Notes under the pieces: model-generated | Told to the model about the DNA's origin: nothing | Databases searched by the model: none | What the model saw: only the letters and a program-made list of their open reading frames with translations | Origin: JANXYY01 sp035530875 | GTDB lineage: Bacteria > Actinomycetota > Actinomycetes > Nanopelagicales > Nanopelagicaceae | Direction: 5' to 3' | DNA: 24,408 nucleotides | NCBI GenBank assembly: GCA_035530875.1 | Contig: DATKUB010000016.1 | Location: 1 to 24,408, forward strand | Translations under genes and position numbers: made by a program | Part shown: positions 6,416-14,409 of the stretch, piece after piece | Layout of the letters: every line of letters starts with the position of its first letter | Numbering within the stretch: position 1 is the first letter of the stretch

Positions 6416-7861
6416 ATGTCATTATTCAAATACGCCCCAGCACCTGAATCGCGCGCTGTAGTGGACATCGCGTCGTCGTATGGCCTATTCATCGATGGTG
6501 AGTTTGTCGATGGAACGGGAACAGCCTTCAAGACGATTAACCCTGCTACCGAAGAGGTACTGAGCGAAATCGCCGAGGCTTCAACTGCCGACATAGATCT
6601 CGCTGTTAAGGCAGCTCGAAAAGCATACGTAAAGGTCTGGTCAAAGATGGCGCCGGCGGAGCGCGGGAAGTACCTCTACCGAATCGCACGCATCATGCAG
6701 GAGCGTGCCCGCGAATTCGCTGTACTTGAAACTCTGAACAACGGAAAGCCGATCAGGGAATCGCGAGATGTCGACGTCCCTCTGGCGGCTGCACACTTTT
6801 TCTACCACGCAGGTTGGGCCGACAAGTTAGCGCACGCGGGCCTCGGTTCAGCACCGAAACCTCATGGTGTCGTAGGGCAGATCATTCCGTGGAATTTCCC
6901 TTTGCTTATGCTTGCTTGGAAAGTGGCACCGGCACTTGCTACCGGAAATACGGTTGTATTGAAGCCGGCGGAGACGACTCCGTTGACGGCTCTTCTTTTT
7001 GCAGATGTCTGCCAACAAGCTGGTCTTCCACCGGGGGTCGTGAATATCGTTACCGGCGCCGGTTCCACGGGCGCTGCACTGGTTTCACATCCAGATATCA
7101 ACAAGATCGCCTTTACTGGCTCCACAAAGGTGGGCAAAGCAATCGCGCGCGAGATCTTGGGCACCAGCAAAAGTGTGACCCTGGAACTCGGCGGGAAAGG
7201 TGCAAATATCGTCTACGACGATGCGCCCATAGACGAGACCATCGAGGGAATCGTCAATGGAATATTTTTCAACCAAGGACACGTGTGCTGTGCGGGCTCT
7301 CGTTTGCTCGTGCAAGAAAATGTTCATGATGAGGTTCTTGATCGCCTCCAACGGCGGATGGGTCAACTTCGCGTTGGCGACCCGATGGATAAGAACACCG
7401 ATGTCGGTGCGATTAACTCAGCTGCCCAACTTGCCAGAATCACCGAACTTGCGACAACCGGTGATAGCGAAGGTGCAAATCGATGGAGTGCGCCTTGCGA
7501 CTTGCCCGCAAAGGGATTCTGGTATGCGCCAACGATCTTCACTGGAGTAACGCAGGCTCATCGGATCGCTCGTGAGGAAATCTTCGGTCCTGTGCTCTCA
7601 GTTCTTACCTTCCGAACCCCAGCTGAGGCAATCGAGAAGGCCAACAACACCCCTTATGGACTTTCGGCTGGGATCTGGACCGATAAGGGATCCCGGATTC
7701 TCTGGACTGCCGCGAGGCTCCGAGCCGGAGTCGTTTGGGCTAATACATTTAACCGATTCGACCCAACGAGCCCATTTGGCGGATACAAGGAATCCGGGTG
7801 GGGACGCGAAGGCGGACGCCACGGGTTAGCTGCCTACCTAAAGGAAGGAGAGCAATCATGA
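6416..7861 (+). CDS. Aldehyde dehydrogenase, catalytic subunit (ALDH16 N-terminal-domain-like)
   Basis: 481 aa NAD(P)-dependent aldehyde dehydrogenase with a complete active site: PWNFP (158-162) for cofactor and oxyanion binding, catalytic Glu257 in LELGGKG, nucleophile Cys291 in NQGHVCCAGSR, and EIFGPV later. It starts 9 bases after deoC behind GAGAGG, a plausible ribosome binding site. Its stop TGA overlaps the next ATG (ATGA), so it is coupled to the half-length ALDH that follows. Acetaldehyde from DeoC is the obvious candidate substrate, by context only. Together the two proteins match the domain order of ALDH16, in which a catalytic ALDH domain is followed by a non-catalytic one. Confidence 0.9.
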   Translation: MSLFKYAPAPESRAVVDIASSYGLFIDGEFVDGTGTAFKTINPATEEVLSEIAEASTADIDLAVKAARKAYVKVWSKMAPAERGKYLYRIARIMQERAREFAVLETLNNGKPIRESRDVDVPLAAAHFFYHAGWADKLAHAGLGSAPKPHGVVGQIIPWNFPLLMLAWKVAPALATGNTVVLKPAETTPLTALLFADVCQQAGLPPGVVNIVTGAGSTGAALVSHPDINKIAFTGSTKVGKAIAREILGTSKSVTLELGGKGANIVYDDAPIDETIEGIVNGIFFNQGHVCCAGSRLLVQENVHDEVLDRLQRRMGQLRVGDPMDKNTDVGAINSAAQLARITELATTGDSEGANRWSAPCDLPAKGFWYAPTIFTGVTQAHRIAREEIFGPVLSVLTFRTPAEAIEKANNTPYGLSAGIWTDKGSRILWTAARLRAGVVWANTFNRFDPTSPFGGYKESGWGREGGRHGLAAYLKEGEQS

Positions 7862-8715
7862 GTCGCCTAAGCGTTCGTAAGACATACAAACTCTTTATCG
7901 GCGGTGCTTTCCCGCGAAGCGAGTCGGGCCGAAGTTACAAGGTGATGGACAAGAGCGGAAACTTCATCGCAAACCCAGCCATGGCCTCCCGTAAGGATGC
8001 GCGCGATGCGGTAGTAGCTGCCCGCTCGGCGCTATCTGGCTGGAGTGGCACCACTGCCTACAATCGGGGTCAGATTCTTTACCGAGTCGCGGAATTGATG
8101 GAATCTAGGCGCGATGAATTTATCGAAGAAGTCTCACTCTGTGAGGGCATCGGCAAAGGAAAGTCGGCCAAAGTCCTCGACGCCGCAATTGATCGATGGG
8201 TCTGGTACGCCGGCTGGAGCGATAAGTTGGGCAGCATCCTTGGTGCCACAAATCCAGTCGCTGGACCGTTCTACAATTTCTCGATTCCCGAGCCAGTTGG
8301 GGTTGTCGCCCTGATCGCGCCTCAAGATTCCTCGCTGCTTGGGCTAATCGACTTGTTAGGGGCCGCTCTAACTTCTGGAAATACAGTTGTGGCTCTTGCC
8401 AGCGAGAAGGCGCCACTGCCGGCAATAACGCTGAGTGAAGTGCTTGCCACGAGCGACGTGCCTGCGGGCGTGGTCAATATCTTGACTGGAAACACGAAGG
8501 AGGTGGCCCCCTGGCTGGCCTCACATATGGACGTCGACGCCATAAATCTGGCTGGAGTTGAAATGGATGATGTTCGCCAATTGGCCAGCGAGGCCACCGA
8601 CAATCTGAAGCGGGTCATTCCACCAAAATCTCAGGACTGGTCACGAACTCCAACACTGACTGCCATGACATCGACGCTTGAAGTTAAAACGGTCTGGCAC
8701 CCAATCGGGGTCTGA
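7858..8715 (+). CDS. Half-length, non-catalytic aldehyde dehydrogenase (ALDH16 C-terminal-domain-like)
   Basis: 285 aa from the ATG at 7858, which overlaps the previous stop and is preceded by AAGGAG. It aligns with the N-terminal cofactor-binding half of ALDHs (YKLFIGGAFPRSESG, RKDARDAVVAARSALSGW, IPEPVGVVALIAPQ, TSGNTVVALASE, DVPAGVVNILTG). It stops before the catalytic half: there is no Cys motif, and the Glu-containing ELGG region is not recognisable. The PWNFP motif is changed to APQDS. The C-terminus ELEVKTVWHPIGV-like ending (here STLEVKTVWHPIGV) is a family hallmark and resembles the end of ALDH16 C-terminal domains, so this is a defined protein rather than a decayed gene. The likely role is a structural partner of the upstream ALDH. 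Its end lies 9 bases from the convergent add stop. Confidence 0.85.
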   Translation: MSRLSVRKTYKLFIGGAFPRSESGRSYKVMDKSGNFIANPAMASRKDARDAVVAARSALSGWSGTTAYNRGQILYRVAELMESRRDEFIEEVSLCEGIGKGKSAKVLDAAIDRWVWYAGWSDKLGSILGATNPVAGPFYNFSIPEPVGVVALIAPQDSSLLGLIDLLGAALTSGNTVVALASEKAPLPAITLSEVLATSDVPAGVVNILTGNTKEVAPWLASHMDVDAINLAGVEMDDVRQLASEATDNLKRVIPPKSQDWSRTPTLTAMTSTLEVKTVWHPIGV

Positions 8716-8724
8716 GATTAGATT

Positions 8725-9807
8725 TCAAAGAGCTGCATAGCCAGGCTTCACAATCTTTTCGATTATTTCCAACCGCTCATCAAATGGGATAAAGGCACTC
8801 TTCATTGCATTAACCGTAACTCGTTGAAGATCGGACAACGTCCAGCCGAGGGCATCGACTAATAGTTCCATTTCATTGCTCATCGACGTCTGGCTCATAA
8901 GTCGATTGTCGGTATTTACGGTCACCCGGAAACGGAGTTTAGCCAATGGCCCGATTGGGTGCTCCGCAATTGACGGGGCCGCGCCTGTCTGCAAATTTGA
9001 AGACGGGCAGAGTTCCAGCGGTACTCGTCGATCTCGAACATAGGCGGCCAGACGGCCGAGCCGGTACGAACCATCGACCTGTTCAATATCATCCATAATT
9101 CGAACTCCATGCCCGAGCCGCTCGGCACCGCACCACTGAATGGCTTCCCAAATGGAGGGCAGACCGAACCCTTCACCGGCATGAATCGTGAAATGTGCAT
9201 TCTCTCTGCGCAGATATTCGAAGGCGTCAAGGTGCCGGGTCGGCGGAAAACCAGCCTCAGCACCAGCAATATCAAATCCGACGATTCCTTTATCGCGATA
9301 CTCAACGACTAACTTCGCGATCGCACTGGACATCGCCGCATGGCGCATTGCAACGAGAAGTCCAGCCATCCGAATCGGATTTCCCGCTGTCGCAGCGATC
9401 TCTTCGCCCTCCCGAAATCCACGGAGCACCGAATCAATTACCTCCGAATGGGACAACCCGTTCTGGGTATGAAGTTCAGGTGCGAAGCGAACTTCGGCGT
9501 ATACAACGCCGTCTGCGGCAAGATCTACGGCACACTCGCGAGCCACTCGGACAAGATTGCCTTCAGTTTGCATTACAGCAACCGTATGCGAAAACGTTTC
9601 CAAGTACCTTTCCAGCGAGCCGGAATCTGCTGATTCACGGAACCACTCGGCTAATTTTGTAGCTTCAGTTGACGGCAGAGATTGGTAGTCAATCTCCGAG
9701 GCAAGATCAATGATGGTCTGTGCGCGAAGCCCACCATCAAGATGATCGTGTAGCAGTGCTTTAGGCGCCCTTCTAATCTCGCTTGGGGTTGGGATGCGGT
9801 CTAACAC
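8725..9807 (-). CDS. add: Adenosine deaminase
   Basis: 360 aa amidohydrolase-superfamily enzyme converting (deoxy)adenosine to (deoxy)inosine in the cytosol. Zinc and catalytic residues are visible: His20 and His22 in LHDHLDGG, His209 and Glu212 in HAGEG, His233 in RLGHGVRI, and Asp300 in VNTDN. CPSSN (268-271 region) is also typical. The GTG start at 9807 is 2 bases after the stop of the cupin gene, and the GAGGAG ribosome binding site lies inside the end of that gene, so the two are coupled. Its inosine product is the expected substrate of punA. Confidence 0.95.
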   Translation of the reverse strand: MLDRIPTPSEIRRAPKALLHDHLDGGLRAQTIIDLASEIDYQSLPSTEATKLAEWFRESADSGSLERYLETFSHTVAVMQTEGNLVRVARECAVDLAADGVVYAEVRFAPELHTQNGLSHSEVIDSVLRGFREGEEIAATAGNPIRMAGLLVAMRHAAMSSAIAKLVVEYRDKGIVGFDIAGAEAGFPPTRHLDAFEYLRRENAHFTIHAGEGFGLPSIWEAIQWCGAERLGHGVRIMDDIEQVDGSYRLGRLAAYVRDRRVPLELCPSSNLQTGAAPSIAEHPIGPLAKLRFRVTVNTDNRLMSQTSMSNEMELLVDALGWTLSDLQRVTVNAMKSAFIPFDERLEIIEKIVKPGYAAL

Positions 9808-9809
9808 TT

Positions 9810-10172
9810 CTACTCCTCATCCTCTTCCCGATTTGACGATTCGGGCGAAAATGCCGGTGTGCAAATCGCAACGTACTCGGCACCTTCATCTCCCACCAAG
9901 TATCGAACTCTTTCTCCGGCCCGAGTAATTATCGATTGCCCGGCCAAAACGCGAAGATCGCCGTCGTCTGTCTCAACTATTAACTCTCCATTGAGCACAA
10001 CGGTTATCTCATCGAAGTCAGGGGTCTGCGGCGGCTCGCTCCAGCCGGGCGGAGCGATCATTCTTGCCACAGAGACATGTCCGTCACCAGTGGCCACCAA
10101 GCCAACATGCTCATCGATTACCTTGCCGCCAGGCACTGGAATTCTTGCTGGAGCGCTTATCAGAGTTGCCAT
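9810..10172 (-). CDS. Small cupin-domain protein
   Basis: 120 aa single-domain cupin. The core runs DFDEITVVLNGELIVETDDGDL, then VLAGQSIITRAGERVRYLV. The E-x6-G part of cupin motif 1 is kept, but the HxH metal ligands are replaced (PDFDE), and motif 2 lacks its His and Pro (SIITRAGERV), so a standard metal site is unlikely. The C-terminal tail is very acidic (NREEDEE). The gene is the first of a two-gene unit with add, sharing its ribosome-binding region, and has its own TAGGAT box. A binding or regulatory role is possible, but no function can be assigned. Confidence 0.78.
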   Translation of the reverse strand: MATLISAPARIPVPGGKVIDEHVGLVATGDGHVSVARMIAPPGWSEPPQTPDFDEITVVLNGELIVETDDGDLRVLAGQSIITRAGERVRYLVGDEGAEYVAICTPAFSPESSNREEDEE

Positions 10173-10178
10173 CTTTCG

Positions 10179-10184
10179 ATCCTA
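10179..10184 (-). promoter_or_regulatory. Candidate -10 box for leaderless cupin-add mRNA
   Basis: On the minus strand TAGGAT is followed by CGAAAG (6 bases) and the ATG at 10172. It lies in the 27-base gap after deoA. Confidence 0.6.
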
Positions 10185-10199
10185 ACCTTAGGTAACGTG

Positions 10200-11501
10200 C
10201 TATTCCGCTATTCGATCCAAGATCAACGGCATTCGCGGAGCCGCCTTCTCGCCGATCGACCAGCCACCATCAAGGGCTTCCATTGCGCGGGTAAATCGTT
10301 CGGGCGTATCCGTATGTAAAGTCATGATTGGCTGACCCTTTTTCACCACGTCGCCAGGCTTTGCAAAAAGTTCCACGCCGGCACCGGCCTGAACCTTTTC
10401 TCCCTGACGTGATCTGCCCGCGCCAAGTCGCCAAGCCGCGACCCCAACTGAGAGCGCATCGAGGGTGGCTAAAACGCCATCTCGATTGGCAAAGACTTGC
10501 TCTTGATGTTTGGCCACTGGAAGTTTTGCATCCGGATCTCCACCTTGAGCCTTGATCATCCTTCGCCATACATCCATCGCGCTTCCGTCCCGCAGAGTTT
10601 CAGCCGGGTCTTTGGTTGCTCTAATCCCACCCGCAGCGAGCATTTCGCGGGCGAGCGCAATGGTTAGCTCTACGACGTCGCCCGGTCCACCACCACCTAA
10701 TACCTCAACCGACTCGCGAACCTCTAGCGCATTACCTGCGGTAAGCCCCAGCGGCACATCCATTGCGGTTACCAGTGCAACTGTCTTCACGCCGGCGTCC
10801 AGCCCCAGGCGAACCATCGTGCTGGCCAACTCGTGAGCGCGCTTGGGATCTGGCATAAAGGCGCCAGATCCAGTCTTCACATCAAGGACCAGCGCTCCGG
10901 TTCCCTCTGCAATTTTTTTGCTCATGATCGAGGAGGCGATGAGCGGAATCGACTCCACGGTTCCAGTTACATCTCGAAGTGCGTACAACTTCTTATCTGC
11001 CGGCGCTAGGCCGGATCCCGCAGCACAAATTACCGCGCCGCAGGATTGGATCACCGCCAACATCTCTTCATTGCTCAACGAGGCTCGCCACCCCGGAATT
11101 GACTCAAGTTTGTCGAGAGTTCCACCGGTGTGTCCAAGGCCGCGCCCCGACAGTTGAGGAACCGCCGCCCCGCAGGCGGAAACGACTGGAGCAAGCGGCA
11201 ACGTAATCTTGTCGCCAACTCCACCCGTGGAGTGCTTATCCGTCGTGCGACGCGTAAGCATCGACCAACTCATCCGCTCACCACTATTGATCATGGCATT
11301 TGTCCAGCGGGAGATTTCAGATGAGTTCATACCATTAAGCAAAATAGCCATCAGGAGGGCAGACATCTGTTCGTCCGCGACTACACCGCGAGTGTAAGCC
11401 TCGACGACCCAATCGATCATTGGATTGCTCAAGACTTTGCCGTCGCGCTTGGCGGCGATTACCTCAACCGCAGCAAACGGTTCGCTAGTTGATGCACTCA
11501 T
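10200..11501 (-). CDS. deoA: Thymidine (pyrimidine-nucleoside) phosphorylase
   Basis: 433 aa from the ATG at 11501, which is 4 bases after the cdd stop; a longer frame starting at 11555 would lie inside cdd and is less likely. It cleaves thymidine, deoxyuridine or uridine with phosphate. Motifs include DKHSTGGVGDK (89-98), the family signature SGRGLGHTGGTLDKLE (118-133) and a C-terminal VVKKGQPIMTLHTD barrel-sandwich segment. It is the last gene of the transporter-cdd-deoA run. Whether it prefers thymidine alone or also uridine cannot be read from the sequence. Confidence 0.94.
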   Translation of the reverse strand: MSASTSEPFAAVEVIAAKRDGKVLSNPMIDWVVEAYTRGVVADEQMSALLMAILLNGMNSSEISRWTNAMINSGERMSWSMLTRRTTDKHSTGGVGDKITLPLAPVVSACGAAVPQLSGRGLGHTGGTLDKLESIPGWRASLSNEEMLAVIQSCGAVICAAGSGLAPADKKLYALRDVTGTVESIPLIASSIMSKKIAEGTGALVLDVKTGSGAFMPDPKRAHELASTMVRLGLDAGVKTVALVTAMDVPLGLTAGNALEVRESVEVLGGGGPGDVVELTIALAREMLAAGGIRATKDPAETLRDGSAMDVWRRMIKAQGGDPDAKLPVAKHQEQVFANRDGVLATLDALSVGVAAWRLGAGRSRQGEKVQAGAGVELFAKPGDVVKKGQPIMTLHTDTPERFTRAMEALDGGWSIGEKAAPRMPLILDRIAE

Positions 11502-11505
11502 TGAG

Positions 11506-11916
11506 CTAGTTCCCCGCTTGTCTAAGTGGAGACCGGGAAAGGTCTTCAGGCCCAAAAGCCCCAGGAAGCACTTCAGTCATGTTCTTGATGCCGTCTGGCA
11601 TGAACACCTGCAACTCCGGTCCGCCATGTTCATATAAGAGTTGGCGGCAACGACCGCAAGGCATAAGGGCATCACCATTCGCATCGACGCAGTAGACGGC
11701 CACTAGCCGACCACCTCCACTGGCAACGAGTGCGGAAATTAAGCTGCATTCGGCACAGAGCGTCAGGCCATAGGAAGCATTTTCAACGTTGCAACCAACA
11801 ATGATGCGACCGTCATCTACGAGTCCTGCCGCGCCAACTGGAAACTTGGAGTATGGCGAATAGGCCAGACCCGTAATCTCTACCGCGCGTGCGTGGAGTT
11901 GCTGCCAATCAATCAT
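11506..11916 (-). CDS. cdd: Cytidine deaminase
   Basis: 136 aa, the short tetrameric type. It deaminates cytidine and deoxycytidine to uridine and deoxyuridine. Zinc ligands are Cys54 in CAEC and Cys87 and Cys90 in PCGRC; Glu56 is the proton shuttle. The substrate-binding GCNVENASYGLTLCAE strip is intact. The start lies 10 bases after the permease stop, so it belongs to the transporter operon, and it feeds the deoA product encoded 4 bases downstream. Confidence 0.95.
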   Translation of the reverse strand: MIDWQQLHARAVEITGLAYSPYSKFPVGAAGLVDDGRIIVGCNVENASYGLTLCAECSLISALVASGGGRLVAVYCVDANGDALMPCGRCRQLLYEHGGPELQVFMPDGIKNMTEVLPGAFGPEDLSRSPLRQAGN

Positions 11917-11926
11917 TGGAAGTTAC

Positions 11927-13210
11927 CTAACTCTGTCCACGTTGATATGCGGTGCCATCAGCAGCAGGCGCCCGCACTCTACCTACCAGACCCGTGACGG
12001 CAATGATTGTTGCCACATACGGAGCCATCAGCATGAACTGACTTGGAATCGGAGTACCTATAATCGACAGAACGCTCTGCAGGTTGTCTGCAAATCCAAA
12101 GAGCAAGCCGGCGGCCACTGCGCCAAGTGGGCTCCAGCGACCAAAGATGAGTGCCGCCAACGCAATAAAGCCTTTACCTGCCGTCATTTCCTTTCCGAAC
12201 GCCCCGACTGACCCAAGGGTGAAGAACGCGCCGCCGAGACCGGCAACTGCGCCAGCCCAGAGAACATTCTTAAAGCGAGTTCGGTTTACTGCGATGCCTA
12301 CGGAGTCGGCTGCTGTGGGGTGTTCACCGACCGCTCGGACGCGTAAGCCCCAGCGAGTCTTGAACAGTGATATGTGAACAATAGCCACGACGATATACAT
12401 CAAATATACGATGATCGTCTGCTGGAAAAGGATCGGACCAATAATCGGGATCTTTCCCAGTATTGGTATTGAAATTGGCGAAATTGTCGGGGGCGTATTC
12501 CACGTTGACTGATATGGAATTAGTAAGCGCTTGTATAGGAAAGACGTAAGCCCAATGACCAGCACGTTGATAACAACACCGAGAATAATTTGGTCAATCG
12601 CATATTTGATGGCGAACGTAGCCAAAATTAACGAAATCAAAATTCCTGCAATTGGCGCAACGATGAAGCCGTAAACAGCGCTGTGCGTGAGACTTCCTAC
12701 GACCGCTGAAGCAAAGGCTCCAGCCAGCAATTGACCTTCAATCGCAATGTTTACGACACCTGATCTTTCGCAGAGCACTCCTGACATCGAACCGTAAATG
12801 ATTGGAACTGAGAGCAGTAGCCCGCCCTGAAGTAGACCAGTGAGCGGCATAAACTGACCCTTTACCGCCCAAGATAAAAACGACATCAAGAGTGAAACGC
12901 CAAAAACAATTGATGGCGCAAGCACTTTCCTGCCTTTGATAGCAATGAACCAGGCAGCAGCTGTAGCAGCTAGTGCAAGCAATGCAAATGAAACCGCACC
13001 AACCTTGGCCGACAGCACCCAGTTAGGAAGAGTCACAAATTCTCCGCCCAGGGACAGGCCAAAAGTTACAGACCCACCACTTTTTGGCAGCATTCCAAAA
13101 AGGATCAGTGCGCCAACGCTAAGAACGCCCATTGCCATGACACCACGGCGGCGCCGGCGATCTGCAGCTGATAGAAGTCTTCGCTCTGCCGCTGAAAGTA
13201 GGTGGCTCAT
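11927..13210 (-). CDS. Nucleoside ABC transporter permease 2 (BPD_transp_2 family)
   Basis: 427 aa integral membrane protein with about ten hydrophobic segments. It carries family signatures such as MSGVLCERSGVVNIAIEGQLLAG and GGAFFTLGSVGAFGKEMTAGKGFIALAALIFG. It corresponds to the shorter-loop permease of BMP-dependent nucleoside importers (YufQ/NupQ in Bacillus). The ATG at 13210 overlaps the previous stop (ATGA) and is preceded by AAGGG; an ATG 9 bases upstream lies too close to that site. It should pair with permease 1 to form the membrane channel. Confidence 0.9.
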   Translation of the reverse strand: MSHLLSAAERRLLSAADRRRRRGVMAMGVLSVGALILFGMLPKSGGSVTFGLSLGGEFVTLPNWVLSAKVGAVSFALLALAATAAAWFIAIKGRKVLAPSIVFGVSLLMSFLSWAVKGQFMPLTGLLQGGLLLSVPIIYGSMSGVLCERSGVVNIAIEGQLLAGAFASAVVGSLTHSAVYGFIVAPIAGILISLILATFAIKYAIDQIILGVVINVLVIGLTSFLYKRLLIPYQSTWNTPPTISPISIPILGKIPIIGPILFQQTIIVYLMYIVVAIVHISLFKTRWGLRVRAVGEHPTAADSVGIAVNRTRFKNVLWAGAVAGLGGAFFTLGSVGAFGKEMTAGKGFIALAALIFGRWSPLGAVAAGLLFGFADNLQSVLSIIGTPIPSQFMLMAPYVATIIAVTGLVGRVRAPAADGTAYQRGQS

Positions 13211-14409
13211 CCGTTCCATCCCTTAGATAGGGAGAGCGCTGAGACGCCACCTTCTTTTAATCGGAACACCGCTCGAACCAGCGCCGGAGCGGCAATAAAT
13301 AGCACGATAAGTGCTTGAATGACCAGCACTATGTCGAGTGGGGTACCAGTCTTGGCCTGCATTGCCAACCCGCCAGCCTTCAGTCCTCCGAAAAGCAGAG
13401 CTGCCATCACCGTGCCGATTGGTGAGCCCCTACCAAGTAGAGCGACCGTAATCGCGTCAAAACCAATGGTTCCTGCAACTCCGCCGGTCAGCGAACGTTC
13501 AGTGCCAAGCACTTGCGTGGCTCCAGCCATTCCAGCCAAACCGCCCGAGATCAACATTACGGTTATATAAGTTCGAGAAACTGAAATACCCGCCGCTCGA
13601 GCCGCTGCCGCGTTAGCTCCCACCGCTCGAAATTTGAAACCGAGCGTTGTTCTATTGAGCAACCAACCGACTAGGGCTGCAGTCGCAAGAGCGAGGAGAA
13701 TCCCGCTATTCACTCGAAGTGATGAACCGGCAAGAAGCGGAAAGGCAGCCGAGTCATGTATTGGAGGTGTAATCGGATCATTACGGCCAGTGCGAAGATA
13801 GGGCCTAGTGCTAAGAACCCAGCCGAGAAAATTAAGCGCAACGTAGTTGAGCATGATGGTGACGATGACTTCGTGTGCCCCCGTTCGGGCTTTCAGAAAA
13901 CCAGCAATTCCACCGTAAAAAGCTCCGCCAATGACTCCGGCAACAACAGCGGCCGCAAGATGAATGCCGATCGGGAGTTGCCACATGAATCCAACACTGG
14001 CTGCAGCGAGGGCACCGAAAATAAGTTGCCCTTGTGCACCAATGTTGAATAGCCCCGCCCGAAAAGCCAGTGCCACCGCCAGCCCGGCGCAAAGTAATGG
14101 TGTGGCCGAAACCAGAGTTTCGGAGAGTGGGTTGAAACCTTTGATGAGACCACCGGCCTGCATCATCGATGAATCAAAGATCGAACCCTGAAAAAGGGCG
14201 TAATAGGCCTTGGCCGCGGAGGCTAAGGCGTCCTTAGCGAAGACCAATGGCTGCGAAAGTTTGCTAGTGACCTCGGGGTCGGAAAACGCAATGAGTAAGC
14301 CGCCAACTATTACGGCCAGAAGCACAGACAGACCGGACACGAGTATGTCTCGAGCAGAATTCCGGCGCCGTGAAATCACGGGTGCCTCTACTTTGACGTC
14401 CGTGCTCAT
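13207..14409 (-). CDS. Nucleoside ABC transporter permease 1 (BPD_transp_2 family)
   Basis: 400 aa membrane protein of the YufP/NupP type. A charged N-terminus is followed by a first TM (about 25-45), a periplasmic loop (SKLSQPLVFAKDALASAAKAYYALFQGSI), then many TMs with FNIGAQGQLIFGALAAA and HEVIVTIMLNYVALNFLGW signatures. A second hallmark is FRAVGANAAAARAAGIS, the coupling region facing the ATPase. The ATG overlaps the ATPase stop by 4 bases and the stop overlaps permease 2 by 4 bases. It belongs to the same importer as the BMP lipoprotein. Confidence 0.9.
   Translation of the reverse strand: MSTDVKVEAPVISRRRNSARDILVSGLSVLLAVIVGGLLIAFSDPEVTSKLSQPLVFAKDALASAAKAYYALFQGSIFDSSMMQAGGLIKGFNPLSETLVSATPLLCAGLAVALAFRAGLFNIGAQGQLIFGALAAASVGFMWQLPIGIHLAAAVVAGVIGGAFYGGIAGFLKARTGAHEVIVTIMLNYVALNFLGWVLSTRPYLRTGRNDPITPPIHDSAAFPLLAGSSLRVNSGILLALATAALVGWLLNRTTLGFKFRAVGANAAAARAAGISVSRTYITVMLISGGLAGMAGATQVLGTERSLTGGVAGTIGFDAITVALLGRGSPIGTVMAALLFGGLKAGGLAMQAKTGTPLDIVLVIQALIVLFIAAPALVRAVFRLKEGGVSALSLSKGWNG

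Noticed and set aside
7858..8715. Half-length ALDH as a pseudogene broken by a frameshift
   Set aside because: No ALDH catalytic half is found in any frame downstream (add begins 9 bases later on the other strand). The protein has a coherent C-terminus, coupling and a ribosome binding site.
11502..11555. Longer deoA start at 11555
   Set aside because: It lies inside cdd; the ATG at 11501, 4 bases after the cdd stop, fits family length and operon spacing.
13207..13240. Permease 1 tail ALSLSKGW as a product of a dispersed palindromic repeat that often encodes LSLSKG
   Set aside because: The codons used here (CTCTCCCTATCTAAGGG) do not match the nucleotide form of that repeat as I recall it, and no second copy is seen in the window.
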